DNA of 64,000 bases. Source: Artemisia argyi (taxonomy: Eukaryota > Streptophyta > Magnoliopsida > Asterales > Asteraceae). Below, one piece after another: positions 38,060 to 52,665 of the stretch (position 1 is the first letter of the stretch; each line of letters opens with the position of its first letter). The stretch covers positions 26,918,065 to 26,982,064 of the forward strand of contig CM060685.1 in the NCBI GenBank assembly GCA_030686995.1, written 5' to 3'. The position numbers and the translations under genes are program-made. The notes under the pieces are model-generated. The model did no database searches, had not been told where the DNA came from, and was given only the letters and a program-made list of their open reading frames with translations.

Positions 38060-38366
38060 AAAAATAATTAAATATAGTTAAGACTTAAATGCTTGATCTT
38101 TTTTTACAAGATGAATTAAAGGGGTTTTTAGGACTGTTCCGAATGTTTTTAATAGTTGAATTATAATTTGCTCGTTTTAGCCCGTACCCGTTTGGCCCGA
38201 TTTATAATTTGTCCGTTTAGCCCGTGCCCGTTTTAACCCGTGCCATTTTAGCCCGTGCCCGTGCCCGCCCTTTTTGCCACCTCTAATAAAACTTTGAAGA
38301 TTTGGGGATTAAATATAATGTTTTGAAACCCGGTTAAACCGTTCCGGTCGAAAAACGGGTCGATTT
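37546..38366 (-). mobile_element. Helitron-like 3' end, copy 1
   Basis: On the minus strand a hairpin CCCGTTGC-TATGCACGGG is followed by TGTTCGT and CTAG, then T, which is the classic Helitron 3' terminus (hairpin, CTRR, insertion before T). The same sequence, including upstream bases through about 38366, recurs on the plus strand at 60693-61192. The 5' TC end and any helicase were not found, so the element is only a terminal fragment or its far end is unrecognised. An hAT MITE (37644-38285) is inserted in it. Confidence 0.5.
37644..38285. mobile_element. hAT-type MITE, TAGGGGTGGCAAA ends, copy 1
   Basis: 642 bp. Terminal inverted repeats TAGGGGTGGCAAA and (inverted) TAGAGGTGGCAAA, flanked by ATAAAAGT and ATAAAACT, an 8-bp duplication with one mismatch. 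The right end carries GCCCGTGCCCG repeats; a 44-base T run is at 38012-38055. The related sequence near 60810 lacks the insertion. The 64-residue ORF inside is not a gene. Confidence 0.8.
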
Positions 38367-39224
38367 AAACCGAGTCATGCTTTTAATAACTGAACCCGTC
38401 GTGTATTAGTCCTTGTATTCAAAACTATAAAAACTATATGTTTTTCCCAGTTGAATCCGTTGGTCTGGTCCAGTTTTCAAAACTATATGCAACATCAACT
38501 TGTTAGTTTGTATGAAGTTTTGTGTGTTTTATTAATTTGTATAATGTGTATAATAACATGTACTTTTCATTTTAGGGTGTTTTAAAAATAACATTAATTA
38601 GTGTGTTTAACTATTTTATATTTTATATTATGTTGTAGCTTTTTTAAATTGTATATTGTGACAAAATTTTTGTACTTTTTAGCAAGGGGTGTTTTAATTG
38701 ATTGTTTTTAATTTGATATAGATGTCTTTAATTGGTTGTACCATAGGAATAAATTATTGTAATTTTAAGTTATGGTGTGTTTAATTAAGAGTATTAATTA
38801 TACAATTCATTTTCTCTCACTCTTGACTTTCAAGATTTCACTTTTCAAGGTTTGACCATTTTCTCTTTATATGTAGTAGATAACTTTCTTTACTTTACTT
38901 TTTCTTCAAAAAACAAACTTGAAAACATAGTGTAAACTATTAAGTTATGACATGTGAGTTTACGATTTATTCATATGGCTTAAACATCCTTTAAAATTCA
39001 TACCAACATGATATAGGTCGTATTTTTAAATATTGTAAGAGTGAATTAAAATAATAAGTTTTTGATTTTTATATAAATGGACTAACTTTTTGTTTATTTT
39101 TATTTATTAGTCAACATGATGAGTCATATTAAAATAAACTTTAAAAGATCTTTATCCATGATTATCATTTATCCATCCTCAAAGCGACATGTCAGAGTCT
39201 CTAAAGTTTCACATAAACTCCAAG
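38367..39224. other. AT-rich intergenic DNA
   Basis: No gene or clear repeat recognised. Confidence 0.4.
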
Positions 39225-39232
39225 CTAAAACT
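39225..39232. repeat. Target-site duplication CTAAAACT, left of hAT remnant
   Basis: Exactly repeated at 40539-40546. Eight base pairs is the hAT signature. Confidence 0.8.
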
Positions 39233-40538
39233 CATGACCGGATTTGAGCATGTGCAAAGTGACCAACAGAACAGGCCCCAAAATCCAAAAGGGGCCCCAA
39301 AATAGTCCAACTGCAAATTAAAGTCCGGTATGCTTTAGTATTACGTTTGACGGTGAAAAAAAATCCAAATTCAACTTTCTAATTAAGGGTTACGCATTCG
39401 AGATTCTAGATTCTTCATGAATCATTATCGTCTCAGTTCTCACAATTCACAAACACTCAAACAGGTACCTATCTCCTTTGTTTCATTTATCATTTATTCA
39501 TTGTTAATCATTAGTTTAATTCCTGTCATTTGGTTTGAAATATTATTTATGGTAAACTTGGTTAGCAATAAGTTACAATCCGATGATATGCTTATCGATG
39601 TTGCTATCAAGGAAGTGGAAAGGCTGATTAGTTCCTTTGTGGAGTTTAGAAATACAAGCTTTGCTAAAGCAATTGATACTGCCAAGGAAATTGCTATTGA
39701 AATGGATATTGATCCGGTGTTCCCTCAGAAGCGTGTAATTCGTAGAAAAAACAATTCGATGAGAATACAACCGAGTCAGATACTTTACTCTCTGCCGAAG
39801 AATCATTTAAAGTCAATTATTTCTCGTATATTGTTGACCAAGCTCTTTCATCACTTAATACGAGATTTGAACAATACAAAGAGTATGAGAAAGTTTTTGG
39901 TTTCTTATTCACTTCTCATAAGTTGCAATCTCTTGACGACAACACTCTCAAGTCGCATTGTAGTCATCTTGAGGATGCACTTAAGAATAATGGACAATCT
40001 GATATTGATGCAAATGATCTATATGTGGAGTTGAGGTTACTAAATAAAATTTTGCCTCGTGGAAATTTAGGACCTGTTGACATTCTAGACTTTGTGAATC
40101 AAAATGCTTATCTTCCTAATGCAATAATTGCATACAGATTGTTGACAATTCCTGTAACTGTGGCATCGGCAGAAAGAAGTTTTTTAAAACTTAAGTTATT
40201 GAAGTCCTACTTGCGGTCCACTATGACACAAGAGAGACTTAATGGGTTGACATTGATAGCGATTGAGAGTGATTTACTCGAGAGTATTGACTATGAAGAT
40301 GTCATCGACAACTTTGCTTCAAAGAATGCTAGGAGAATTGCATTATTTAAGAAATAGATAGTGTAATCTTTACCAATTATTGAAAGTACTTTGTTATCGT
40401 TAAATTAATATATATAGATGCTTAAAGATTTTTTAGAATATTATGAATTTATTTTGCGTTAGCTTAAATTTTTGGGTTTAAGGAGGGCCACTTTTGCGAC
40501 AATGGCACAAGACCCCAAAAATCCACGGGACAGCCCTG
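39233..40538 (+). mobile_element. Internally deleted hAT transposon
   Basis: 1306 bp between two exact 8-bp duplications. Both termini start CA on their own strand (CATGACCGGATTT and CAGGGCTGTCCCG) and share diffuse subterminal matches (GGATTT, TGTGC, GGCCC). The coding part is only the C-terminal third of a ZMYM1/TTF-type hAT transposase, so the 5' half has been lost. Delimitation by the exact duplication is strong; the inverted repeats themselves are degraded. Confidence 0.82.
39417..40357 (+). pseudogene. hAT transposase C-terminal remnant, frameshifted
   Basis: Two overlapping frames. The first (from 39417) gives LVSNKLQSDDMLIDVAIKE, AKEIAIEMDIDPVF, then RVIRRK. The frame then changes at an A run (39746-39751), and the second frame continues DENTTESDTLLSAEESF through HKLQSLDD to the hAT dimerisation domain near the end: TIPVTVASAERSFLKLKLLK, YLRSTMTQERLNGL and stop at 40355. 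Compared with full TTF/ZMYM1-type transposases of roughly 700-800 residues, only about 270-300 remain; the DDE catalytic acidic residues upstream are gone. Inactive by itself. Confidence 0.85.
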
Positions 40539-40546
40539 CTAAAACT
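40539..40546. repeat. Target-site duplication CTAAAACT, right of hAT remnant
   Basis: Exact copy of 39225-39232. Confidence 0.8.
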
Positions 40547-42007
40547 TCGTTAAATGAATAATTTGTGATGAGTAAAAAAAGCCTGAAACCAGTCATCGTA
40601 AAACCTATTAGAACACGTACATGAGGTACGAAGTACTTCCTCTCTTTTTCATACTTTTCTTGACTAATTGAGTTTGGCTAACCTATTAATCTATAAGATG
40701 AACTATTTAGCTCATCGATTCAAACATGTATAGGCTCTCAACCAGAAAATTTGCATATTTTGAGATGGGGATTGATTCAAACACCATTTTTTTATAAACA
40801 CATCATTTTGTACAACATTGTAATGTACAGAGAATACACAGTATAACACTGTAATGTATAAAATGTGATGCAAGAATAAAAAAAAAAAGTTGATGTGCAA
40901 ATCACCTAACTTTTAAGATACCCGAAATGGTATTATTTGAACATGCTAAATATCTATTTGCCACTTCCTTAGAAACACCCAACCGTTTAGTAAAGTAATG
41001 TTCAACTTTATACAAGCATATGTGAAAGTATTTGCTCAACGACTATATACCTAAAGGATCAACCAAACGAATTTTTTTACGTGCATCATAATCATTTCAT
41101 CTACAAAAGCGACATTCACAAATATCAAAAGCAACTAATATTGGGGTAAAAGAAAAAGTAAATATCCGAAAAGGAAAGAACATAGATCCAAAAGCAAATG
41201 TCATAATAACTACTAATAATGTGAAGAAAAAAAAAAAAAAAAAAAAAAAAAAAGATTAGAATAAAATAAAATGTGTCGGTGATTTATTTTGAGAATTGTT
41301 AATAGAAAACATCGCTATATTTTTTCGTGAAGGAGTACGGTGATGCGGCTAACATGTTACGTAGTACTGTATATTTTTTTCTCGTAAGAGAGCACGGTGT
41401 CGGTGGCTGGAAAGCCTCATGCCAACCAAAAACGTCAGTGAATAACGTGATCACGACATCGACCTTCGCGGCATAGGTCCTGATGCCGTACCCACCAGCC
41501 ATGTTATACGTATTTTGTTCTTTCTTTTTCTACACTAGTTTTGAAATGAGTGTGCTATAACACTAGTTTTGAAATGAGAGTGTTTTTGTATTGAGTTCTA
41601 GGTTCTAAGTTTTAGGGGAAAAGTGCTGAGGTAGCAACACTTTTACCCTATAACACGAGTCTATGGTTTGTGGGCACCTTGTGCTCTAAATGTAGTTATG
41701 CAACTCCTCTTGAGTTATAGTGTATGATCTTACGATTTTATGATATTCTAAAGCAAAAATAATCATGAATTATGATATTGCAAAGCAAAAATATACCTTA
41801 TTATATGTAGGATCTTATCAAGCGTACAATCTTATTGGATCTTGATCTTGACCCGTAAAATCTTAAAATCACGATCCGATTTTATTTTGCTCGAACCATA
41901 AGCAAAAAAGCTATAAGTTTATTGATCAAGTTTGATAAAATTTAAGATAAAAGTATAATCCATTTAAACCTTTTATAATCATAATTTAGGTTGACATTTT
42001 TATGAAA
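40547..42007. other. Intergenic, with one doubtful small ORF
   Basis: AT-rich. A 27-base A run at 41227-41253, and a short direct repeat of ACTAGTTTTGAAATGAG at 41535-41576. The only ORF with coding-like composition is the 67-residue one listed separately. Confidence 0.4.
41299..41502 (-). CDS. Doubtful small ORF, unknown function
   Basis: A 67-residue ORF (starts MAGGYGIRTYAAKVDVV) in a stretch of higher GC than its surroundings and with mixed, protein-like composition. No domain, signal peptide or membrane segment is recognised. It could be a fragment of a longer gene or chance. Confidence 0.25.
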   Translation of the reverse strand: MAGGYGIRTYAAKVDVVITLFTDVFGWHEAFQPPTPCSLTRKKYTVLRNMLAASPYSFTKKYSDVFY

Positions 42008-42015
42008 CATAATAT

Positions 42016-42196
42016 CATGGGCGGAGCTTAATGAAGACTGGGACCCGCCCCTTTAGGCTTAACCCCGTTAATGTATTTATTTGCGATTTCATGTGTTAAA
42101 AAAAGTTTCTTTCAATCTCGGCCCTCCCATTTAATTTTTTTTCGGGAAAATTTTTGTTTCGGACCTCTCACAAAAAATTTTCTAGCTCCGTCATTG
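42016..42196. mobile_element. Probable hAT-type MITE
   Basis: Ends CATGGGCGGAGCTTAA and (inverted) CAATGACGGAGCTAGA; flanks CATAATAT and ATTAATAT match at six of eight positions. The GACGGAGCTAG end is common in plant hAT MITEs. Non-coding, with homopolymer-rich interior. Confidence 0.5.
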
Positions 42197-42204
42197 ATTA
42201 ATAT

Positions 42205-42983
42205 ATACGAGTAATAATTTGTAGATTTATATATTTTGACAATATCTATTAAAAAAATAATATTATAGTATGATCTTAAGATCCTGATTCGATATTACGA
42301 TCACGATCTAGCAAAAATTAAAACGATCTTAGTAAGATTTCGATCTTAAAAACTTTGATATGTATGTGTATTTTTAGCTTTAAAAGTTATGATATAAACG
42401 ATGGATATATATAAGGTCCAGATATAAATATACTAGTAGTCAATATCATCCACATTTTGCATATGCATTTACATCGTACAAAGTCCTTTTCCTGTAAAGA
42501 ACTAAAGGGTCCTCAATCTTTATGGTCCATCTGATTTCATTGCAAATTTGCAATGGATGTGAACTTCAGAAATTAATGTTCTACGCTCACTTATAAATAC
42601 ACACGAGTCTCATTCTTTCTCATCAAAATGGAAGCTCTTGTATTGGTCCAATTGACGGTCGTTGTTCGTCATAAACGCTATCAATCTGTAACCATAATCA
42701 CAATGAGAAAACATTGCTACCCTACGAATTGTTTTGTTAAGGCTCCATGTTAACAACTCACACTTGTTAGCGATTATGCACAGTTACGTTTTCACCATCC
42801 TACTCGTAATGCCAAAAAATTTAAATGTATTTATTTATTTTTTTCCTTTCCCTATAATTTGCAACGAGTGTGTTTAACAAATTAGTGACAATTGCTAGAA
42901 TTGTATCTTTGACTTTTTAAGATATACTTATAAAATAGTTGAATATTCTGTTATGAATATAAATCATTTTTTCATATAAACAC
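42205..42983. other. Intergenic
   Basis: AT-rich, no gene recognised. Confidence 0.4.
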
Positions 42984-42991
42984 GTTATTAT

Positions 42992-43402
42992 TAGAGGTGT
43001 CAAAACAGGCGAGCCGGGCGGGCACGGGGCACGAGCTAGAACGTGCACGGGCTAGAATGGGCACGGGCTAGAATAGGTACGGGCTAAACGAGTACGGATC
43101 ACACAGGCACATGTCTTATAAATCGCTTTATAAAAGACACAAAATGACGAAATAAATTCTCTAAACGTAACAACTCTTTTATATTTAAAAAATTAAATAT
43201 ATTATATATAAGTTTTTCTTAAAAAACGATTATAATATTTTACAATTAAGAGAAAAATATGTGCCCGTTAGTGCCCATTTAACTTTTCAATGGGCTAAAT
43301 GCCCATTTCTAAAAAAGGAGAAGGCTAAATGTGTCCAGATCTTTTACAAAATAGTCAAAATTAGCCCATTTTTTTTTATTTGTGCATTAATTGCCACCTC
43401 TA
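42992..43402. mobile_element. hAT-type MITE, TAGAGGTG ends, copy 2 (inverted)
   Basis: 411 bp with ends TAGAGGTGTCAAAA and (inverted) TAGAGGTGGCAA, flanked by GTTATTAT and ATTATTAT (seven of eight). Its left end, rich in CGGGCACGGG repeats, matches the inverted right end of the MITE at 37644-38285, so the two belong to one family in opposite orientation. Confidence 0.75.
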
Positions 43403-43410
43403 ATTATTAT

Positions 43411-44517
43411 ATTTACGTAGTTAATCATATTGAAAGCTCAAGTTTTTTCCATAAGCTCCTTTTAAAAACTTCTATTCTAAAATTTTGAGATCATAAAGCA
43501 CTATCACATAACTTGTGTTTAGAGTGACGCTTGTAGGGGCTTATATGGGCTGGAGCTTTTAAAATAAGTTTTGTTTATCACACAGACTTATAGAAGATTT
43601 TAGCCACAAGCCTCTATAAGCTCAAACCTGTTGAAACGGGCTTATGAGATTTATAGTTAGTCAAATTACTTAAATCTCTTTCAAGATATAGTGGATTATA
43701 ACGCAAATATGAATAAGCTCCATATAAATTTACGAGGGTTTAGGAGGCTCATAGAAACTTATGTTATAAACTTACGCCCTCATAAATTTGAATAAGCTCG
43801 ACACCAAATATATATAATCAATCCTAAACTAAAGAGATGTTAAGATAATCTAATTTTAGCATCTAAAAAATAAATAAAAGAGTAACTACATTTTTGGTCC
43901 TTGTGATTTGTCGGTTATTTCATTTTCAGTCCAAGTTTTTAAAAAGTCCCAGGTTTGGTCCAAAAGTGAAACAACCGTTTTGGGTTTTGTCCAATTTTTT
44001 AACTTTGTTAGTTTGACTTTGTTTGACAAAAAACATGAGGGCATTTTTGCTATTTCACGTATCTTATTAAATAAACTAATAAGACCCACCCTACTAAAAT
44101 AGTAAACGTTTATCATTTCCTCAAAAACACAATTTCACATACTATTTTCCCTCATCAAATCCAACCACCACCACCGGCCACCACGGTTACAACCGATCGC
44201 CGCTTGACACCATGGTTACACTTTGAACTAAACCCATAACGGGTGTTTTACTTTTAAACGAAACCCGATTTTTATTTTTATTTTTATTATTTATTATTTA
44301 TTTATTTATAAATTTGGATTGAAAGTGAAATACTCATACCTAGCAAAACCAAACAGACAAAAACTATAGCTAACTCAAAATAAATGTACAGGCTTAAATT
44401 AAGGGTCCGTTTGTTAAGGACTTTTTCATTCAAGGAATGGAATTATTTTATAAAATCATTGTTTGGTATGCTCAATTCATTACAATCAATCATTCAAATC
44501 CCAAATTTTCTTTCCTC
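43411..44517. other. Intergenic, repeat-like
   Basis: Contains many TTATGAGCTTATAAGC-type phrases (43500-43800), probably an eroded MITE, and a stretch (43885-44100) that reads like a dispersed plant repeat (TTTTTGGTCCTTGTG). The paired ORFs of 64 and 76 residues on opposite strands there are not supported. A possible Tourist left end is at 44403. Confidence 0.4.
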
Positions 44518-44746
44518 TTAGAGTGCGTTTGGTATGCTATCATGAATCACAATCAGTATCGGTTTAGGTATAAAGTGGATCCCTCACCTATGATAGTTTG
44601 ATACATTGCCTCTTGGACTCCTATGGAGTATGGAAGAAATATATCTTTCAATCCCATATTTGAAAGATATATATCTTAACCAAACACTTGTTTCATATCC
44701 ATTCCGATTCCCCCGTTCCGGTTAGCCCCTACCAAACGCACCCTTA
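44518..44746. mobile_element. Tourist-type MITE with TTA duplications
   Basis: The element proper is 44521-44743 (223 bp), with ends GAGTGCGTTTGGTA and (inverted) GGGTGCGTTTGGTA flanked by TTA on both sides (44518-44520 and 44744-44746). TTA duplication and the GTTTGG ends are the PIF/Harbinger Tourist signature. Confidence 0.82.
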
Positions 44747-45644
44747 GAGTTGATGACTTTTGTGATACTATCCTGACAATGGTGGACCCATATCCTCTCT
44801 TTATACTTGAGTACCACACATTTTGTTTATTTTCCTTTCTTTTATATTATTTAATTGCTCAGGAGAGTTAAAATTGTATAAACAATTTAAATATAGTACA
44901 TACAAGTGGGAAGCCCGCTGCGTTGCAGCGGGTCTTAGCGAAGCAAATTTTTTTATTCTACGTTCAACATGACATTGCAAAAAGTTAGTTCATATATTTG
45001 TGCCAACAATATTGTTTCAAAATAGTACAGTAACAGCCATGTTACTCACATTTATATATCAGAAATAAGTAGTCGAATGACCTCGCGAAGTTGCTGGTGT
45101 GCGTCTAATGTTTTCATGTAACCTGGACCAGTTTACTTTTACCTGTCCTCTTACACCTATACTGACAATAACTATCAGTACATGTTTTTTTTTTAAAAGA
45201 CGATATTAAACATGTACAAACTACATGCATTCGTGAAGCCGGAGAAGGCCCTTGTTCGCTTATACCTATAAAATGATGAACAATTATCAATAAGTTAATA
45301 TTAGGTAAATGCAAAATATAAATTCTGTTTAAAAGGCAAGAAAGATTAAACCTTCCAAGAGTCGTCGACCAACCTTGTGAGGTCACACTCACACGTATGC
45401 GTTTATTTACGCACAGATGTTAGTTCAGGTTTCTTTGTTCCTATGCAAAACGGGCGAACACTATCTATGGTTTGTTGGATACTAACCTGAAAAGATACAT
45501 CAATGTAGAGCAAATCAGTAAGTATTTGTATAAAGATGAATCATTTGTTGAATATTAGACATTATTTGTTATCAGATATTTACGGTATCCCATAAATTCC
45601 ATCAGAAGCAAGGATCAAAAAGTCGCATTCAGATCTAATTTTGA
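44747..45644. other. Intergenic with Helitron-like hairpin
   Basis: A perfect hairpin CCCGCTGC-GTT-GCAGCGGG lies at 44914-44932. Minus-strand reading after it gives CTTCCCACTTG-T, close to but not a canonical CTRR-T terminus. No gene recognised. Confidence 0.4.
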
Positions 45645-47947
45645 TTATACTTGGTTCTGGTTCATCACCCATTTAGGAAGATGGTTGTCACGTATGGCTC
45701 GTGACACCGCAGGTGAACCTTGTATTGTCCATACACCATTACGACAATCAACTTGTCCACCCTGCAAATATATAAACATTTTTACACATTGCTAATTTAT
45801 TATAACCAAATTTATTCTCATAAGTTTCCATAATTCATAAAAGAATGTTTCTTACCAGTTACCACGTTTCGACCCTATCTTTTTCATCTTTCCTAAAGGC
45901 TTTGTACACACCCTTATGTTGTCTTTCATTCGTACCTACAACAATAAGTGCTTAAAGGATTAAAATAATATAGAGTATTTAGTACATATTATACGCAACA
46001 ATTAAACAGGAGCATACTTGCTTCGGGGAGGTTGACGGGTGTTGCTGCTACTGGTACGCATGGACACAACACCATTCGTGATTTTTCTTTAATATCTATA
46101 ACAACACGCTCCAAAAAATTTTAAAAAAAACCCAAAGCATCTTTTATATGATTAACCTTTTCGGCACCGCCAATGGGTTTATCACAAATACGGTGTCACA
46201 CATATTCCAATTAAGCATGCGCTAATAATTTGGCTTACCTTGGGAGATACAATGCTTGTTGGCATCATTTTGAGAAAAAAATGGGGGTCTCCTTAGGTTG
46301 CTTTTCTTTCGTACCTACTGCAACAGCAGTCTAAAAGAAATTAAAAGAATATAAACTATCAGGCACGCATTATATGCATCAATTAAACATGATCGCACTT
46401 ACTCTGAAAAGGTTGATGGTTGTTGTTGCTACTGGGACACAGAGACACAGGAAGCTTGCGTAACTTTTCTTGAATACCTGTAACACACCATTCAAAAAAT
46501 CCAAAAAACCCAAATTATGAATATCCTGAAAGTAATTGCAAGATACATGTCATTACACAACTGATTAAGTGTAACAATCATGGAAACGAAAGTAGTTATC
46601 ATGAAAGATTCTAAGAGCATTGTGAGGTGGAGGCATTCATGCTATAAGTCCAAAAATTAGGTTTAACAAACATCCTCCAAGCATTCATGTTATAACTCCA
46701 AAAATAAGCTTTAACAAACATCGTCCAAGCATGTTATTGGCCCTAGCTTGGGTTATTCATTGTCTTATAGCATACTATTTTTCTATAGTGCACCATAAAA
46801 TCCATAATCTAAGTCCCCTTTTCTGGCTTCAAAATAAGTTTAAAAAAAATTACGTGTGAAAGATTGCGTCACTCAAATATTAAAGCAAGAAGTAATTAAC
46901 ATATGCGTCTTGCATCATTAGTTCTTTAACGACTTTAAAATAAACACCAATAACTATATACCTGCACATTTAGCTCGACCATGATGTGAAGCACCAATGC
47001 GCGACCATCTGAATAGCTGTAAAAGGCGTAGGAAAGGTAAACAACCAATATGATTATAGCAAGCCCATTATATAAGTGGCTTCCACACGTAAAGCCAAGT
47101 TGTGAGTAAACGGTATACCTTTATGCCGCCGACAGTTGTCAAGAACCACTTTATCAACAAAATCAAAATCAGAGTATCAATGGTTTCCTTGTAAGCCGCC
47201 CATATCCTTATCGTTAAAACCATATATCAGATCACATTAGCGTCCTTATTACCTAAATCAGCAAGTGCATAAAAGTTTCTCAAAAACATAACAAAGGTAA
47301 AATTTATATCTGAAAATTTAAAACTGAAGCAAAATAATTTGGTTCCACCCTAATATCTGTTAAACCTTCACCACAACTTCATCTCAGGTACCAGAATGCT
47401 CAACAACCATCTCGGCCGCCTCACCACCAATACCATCCATCACCACTTCAACCATAGCCTAACCCACCATTCGGAAAAACAATGATTGCAAACTAATTTA
47501 AAATAAGCCTACCTTTTAATCTCGGATGCATATGATAATCTTTCGTTGCTGGTGAAAAGTCTGTTGTTGTTCATAACGGGTTCCTGGCAACGAAAATCAT
47601 TAAAAGCAACATTAAAATTGAAACAATCAATGAATAATAAAAGTAAATATAAAACAATTTTAGAGATTAAGAATAACTGTTAGCACCTTTCTCCCGATGG
47701 AGTCGACCGGATCCATAAATCACCTAAGAAACTATAACATCAAAAACATTAACAGTTTTGCATGAGATTTTTCAATAGAATGAGGATTAAAAATTCAATT
47801 TTTTTAAGGCAATAGTTTGAAGACGGAGATTCTGGAAAGTGTGAAGAGGCGGTGGCTGCTGACATTATTTGTGTACTTAAAAAGATTTTAGTTGTAAAAT
47901 AATTGGTGCCAACATTATTTAATTCTTAAGTTCCTCTAGTTTTTTTA
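45645..47947 (-). other. Exon-like fragments of an unrecognised gene, possibly captured or eroded
   Basis: Several minus-strand stretches are bounded by plausible splice signals, for example an open piece at 45645-45761 (VWTIQGSPAVSRAIRDNHLP) ending in TAA and preceded by TTTGCAG. Frames between neighbouring pieces do not join. A block of about 185 bp is duplicated (near 45930-46113 and 46309-46493), and a 48-bp unit is repeated in tandem at 46633-46728. I do not recognise the protein. A Helitron-captured or decayed gene would fit; so would non-coding sequence. Confidence 0.3.
46633..46728. repeat. 48-bp tandem duplication
   Basis: Two units starting GCATTCATG and ending CCAA, differing at several positions; a third partial start (GCATG) follows. 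Confidence 0.8.
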
Positions 47948-48135
47948 TTCCGGCCCGGAAATCGAAACCCCCTCTTATATATCTTTGGAGAAACTATTTT
48001 TTTACACCGACACGGAAGTCGAGAGGGTGTCCCATATATTTAGAGGGAATATTTAATTACAAAAACTAATTTTATACCCGGCACGGAACTCGAGTCCATG
48101 CCCCATAGTATTTAGAGGGAATTTGCTTTTAAAAC
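47948..48135. repeat. Three degenerate tandem units of about 70 bp
   Basis: Each unit contains a CCGGCACGGAACTCGA-type phrase followed about 20 bp later by ATATATTTAGAGGGAAT. Units start near 47951, 48004 and 48076. Unclassified repeat. Confidence 0.6.
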
Positions 48136-48240
48136 AAAATAATATTTTACATTATCATTTATTTTCTCTACCATCTTTTTCTTTCATTCAATACCAAATA
48201 CAAATCTAATTCTAAACCCATAAACAAAACAAATGGACCC

Positions 48241-48724
48241 TAACGCTCCGTTCTCGAGTTATTTTTTAAAAGGAAAGGAAAGGAAATGATAGAAAATTGA
48301 AATTTTATTGTGTTCTCGAGTTTTTTTTGGACAGAAAGGAAAGGAAACAGGAAGGAAATGATAAGAAAATTCTAGTGATTTTCCTATAAGAATTTTCCGC
48401 CCAAATATGGGCGGATTTGGACGGAAAGTATTTTACACTCGCACTATTTAGTATATAATGACCAATATAACTTTCAATATTTACTCATATTCGACTCTTA
48501 TGATAAAATGAACATATCTAAAAGTGCATAAATGTAATTATGTCTCTTTTTCTTTCTTTTCTTCCCAACTCGAGAACACAACATTATTTCATTTCCTTTC
48601 CTTTCATTTCAACTCAAGAACACGAAATATAAAATCAACTTTCTTTCCTTTCCTTTTCATTTCTTTTCTCTTCTTTTCACATCATTTCTATTCCCACCTA
48701 GAAAAACTAGAGAACGCAGCGTAA
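48241..48724. mobile_element. PIF/Harbinger-type MITE with TAA duplications, upstream of SAHH
   Basis: The element proper is 48244-48721 (478 bp), with ends CGCTCCGTTCTCGAGTT and (inverted) CGCTGCGTTCTCTAGTT between TAA copies. Internal copies of the end motif (GTGTTCTCGAGTTTTT near 48310, CTCGAGAACACAA near 48569, CTCAAGAACACGAAA near 48612) suggest a compound or internally repeated element. It ends about 130 bp from the SAHH TATA box. A 179-bp relative is at 55807-55985. Confidence 0.75.
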
Positions 48725-48854
48725 ATATCTAACTTATAAACGTGAAGAAAAAAAAATAATAAAAATTTTCAAGATAAGCTTTTTTGTCTATATTACCAAC
48801 ACAGACCCCACACCAAGACGAAATCTCAACCGTCCATCCCACATTCCAAACCCC

Positions 48855-48862
48855 TATTTATA
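48855..48862 (+). promoter_or_regulatory. TATA box of SAHH
   Basis: TATTTATA, 98 bases before the start codon. Position fits a transcription start near 48885-48895. Confidence 0.55.
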
Positions 48863-48912
48863 CCCCTTCATTTCCACACACACTCTTTGCCTCACCTCAG
48901 ATCCACCCACCA

Positions 48913-48928
48913 AAACCCTAACCCTAAA
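48913..48928 (+). promoter_or_regulatory. Telobox (AAACCCTAA) in SAHH 5' UTR
   Basis: AAACCCTAACCCTAAA, the interstitial telomere-like motif common near starts of plant housekeeping genes active in dividing cells. Regulatory role here is inferred. Confidence 0.55.
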
Positions 48929-48940
48929 ACCCAACCTTAA

Positions 48941-52665
<3,725 letters not shown>

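Noticed and set aside
44914..44932. Helitron end at the CCCGCTGC/GCAGCGGG hairpin
   Set aside because: The following bases read CTTG-T, not CTRR-T, and no second copy in the window confirms a border; left as a hairpin only.
45114..45392. A 92-residue minus-strand ORF
   Set aside because: No domain, no splice support and no link with neighbouring exon-like pieces.
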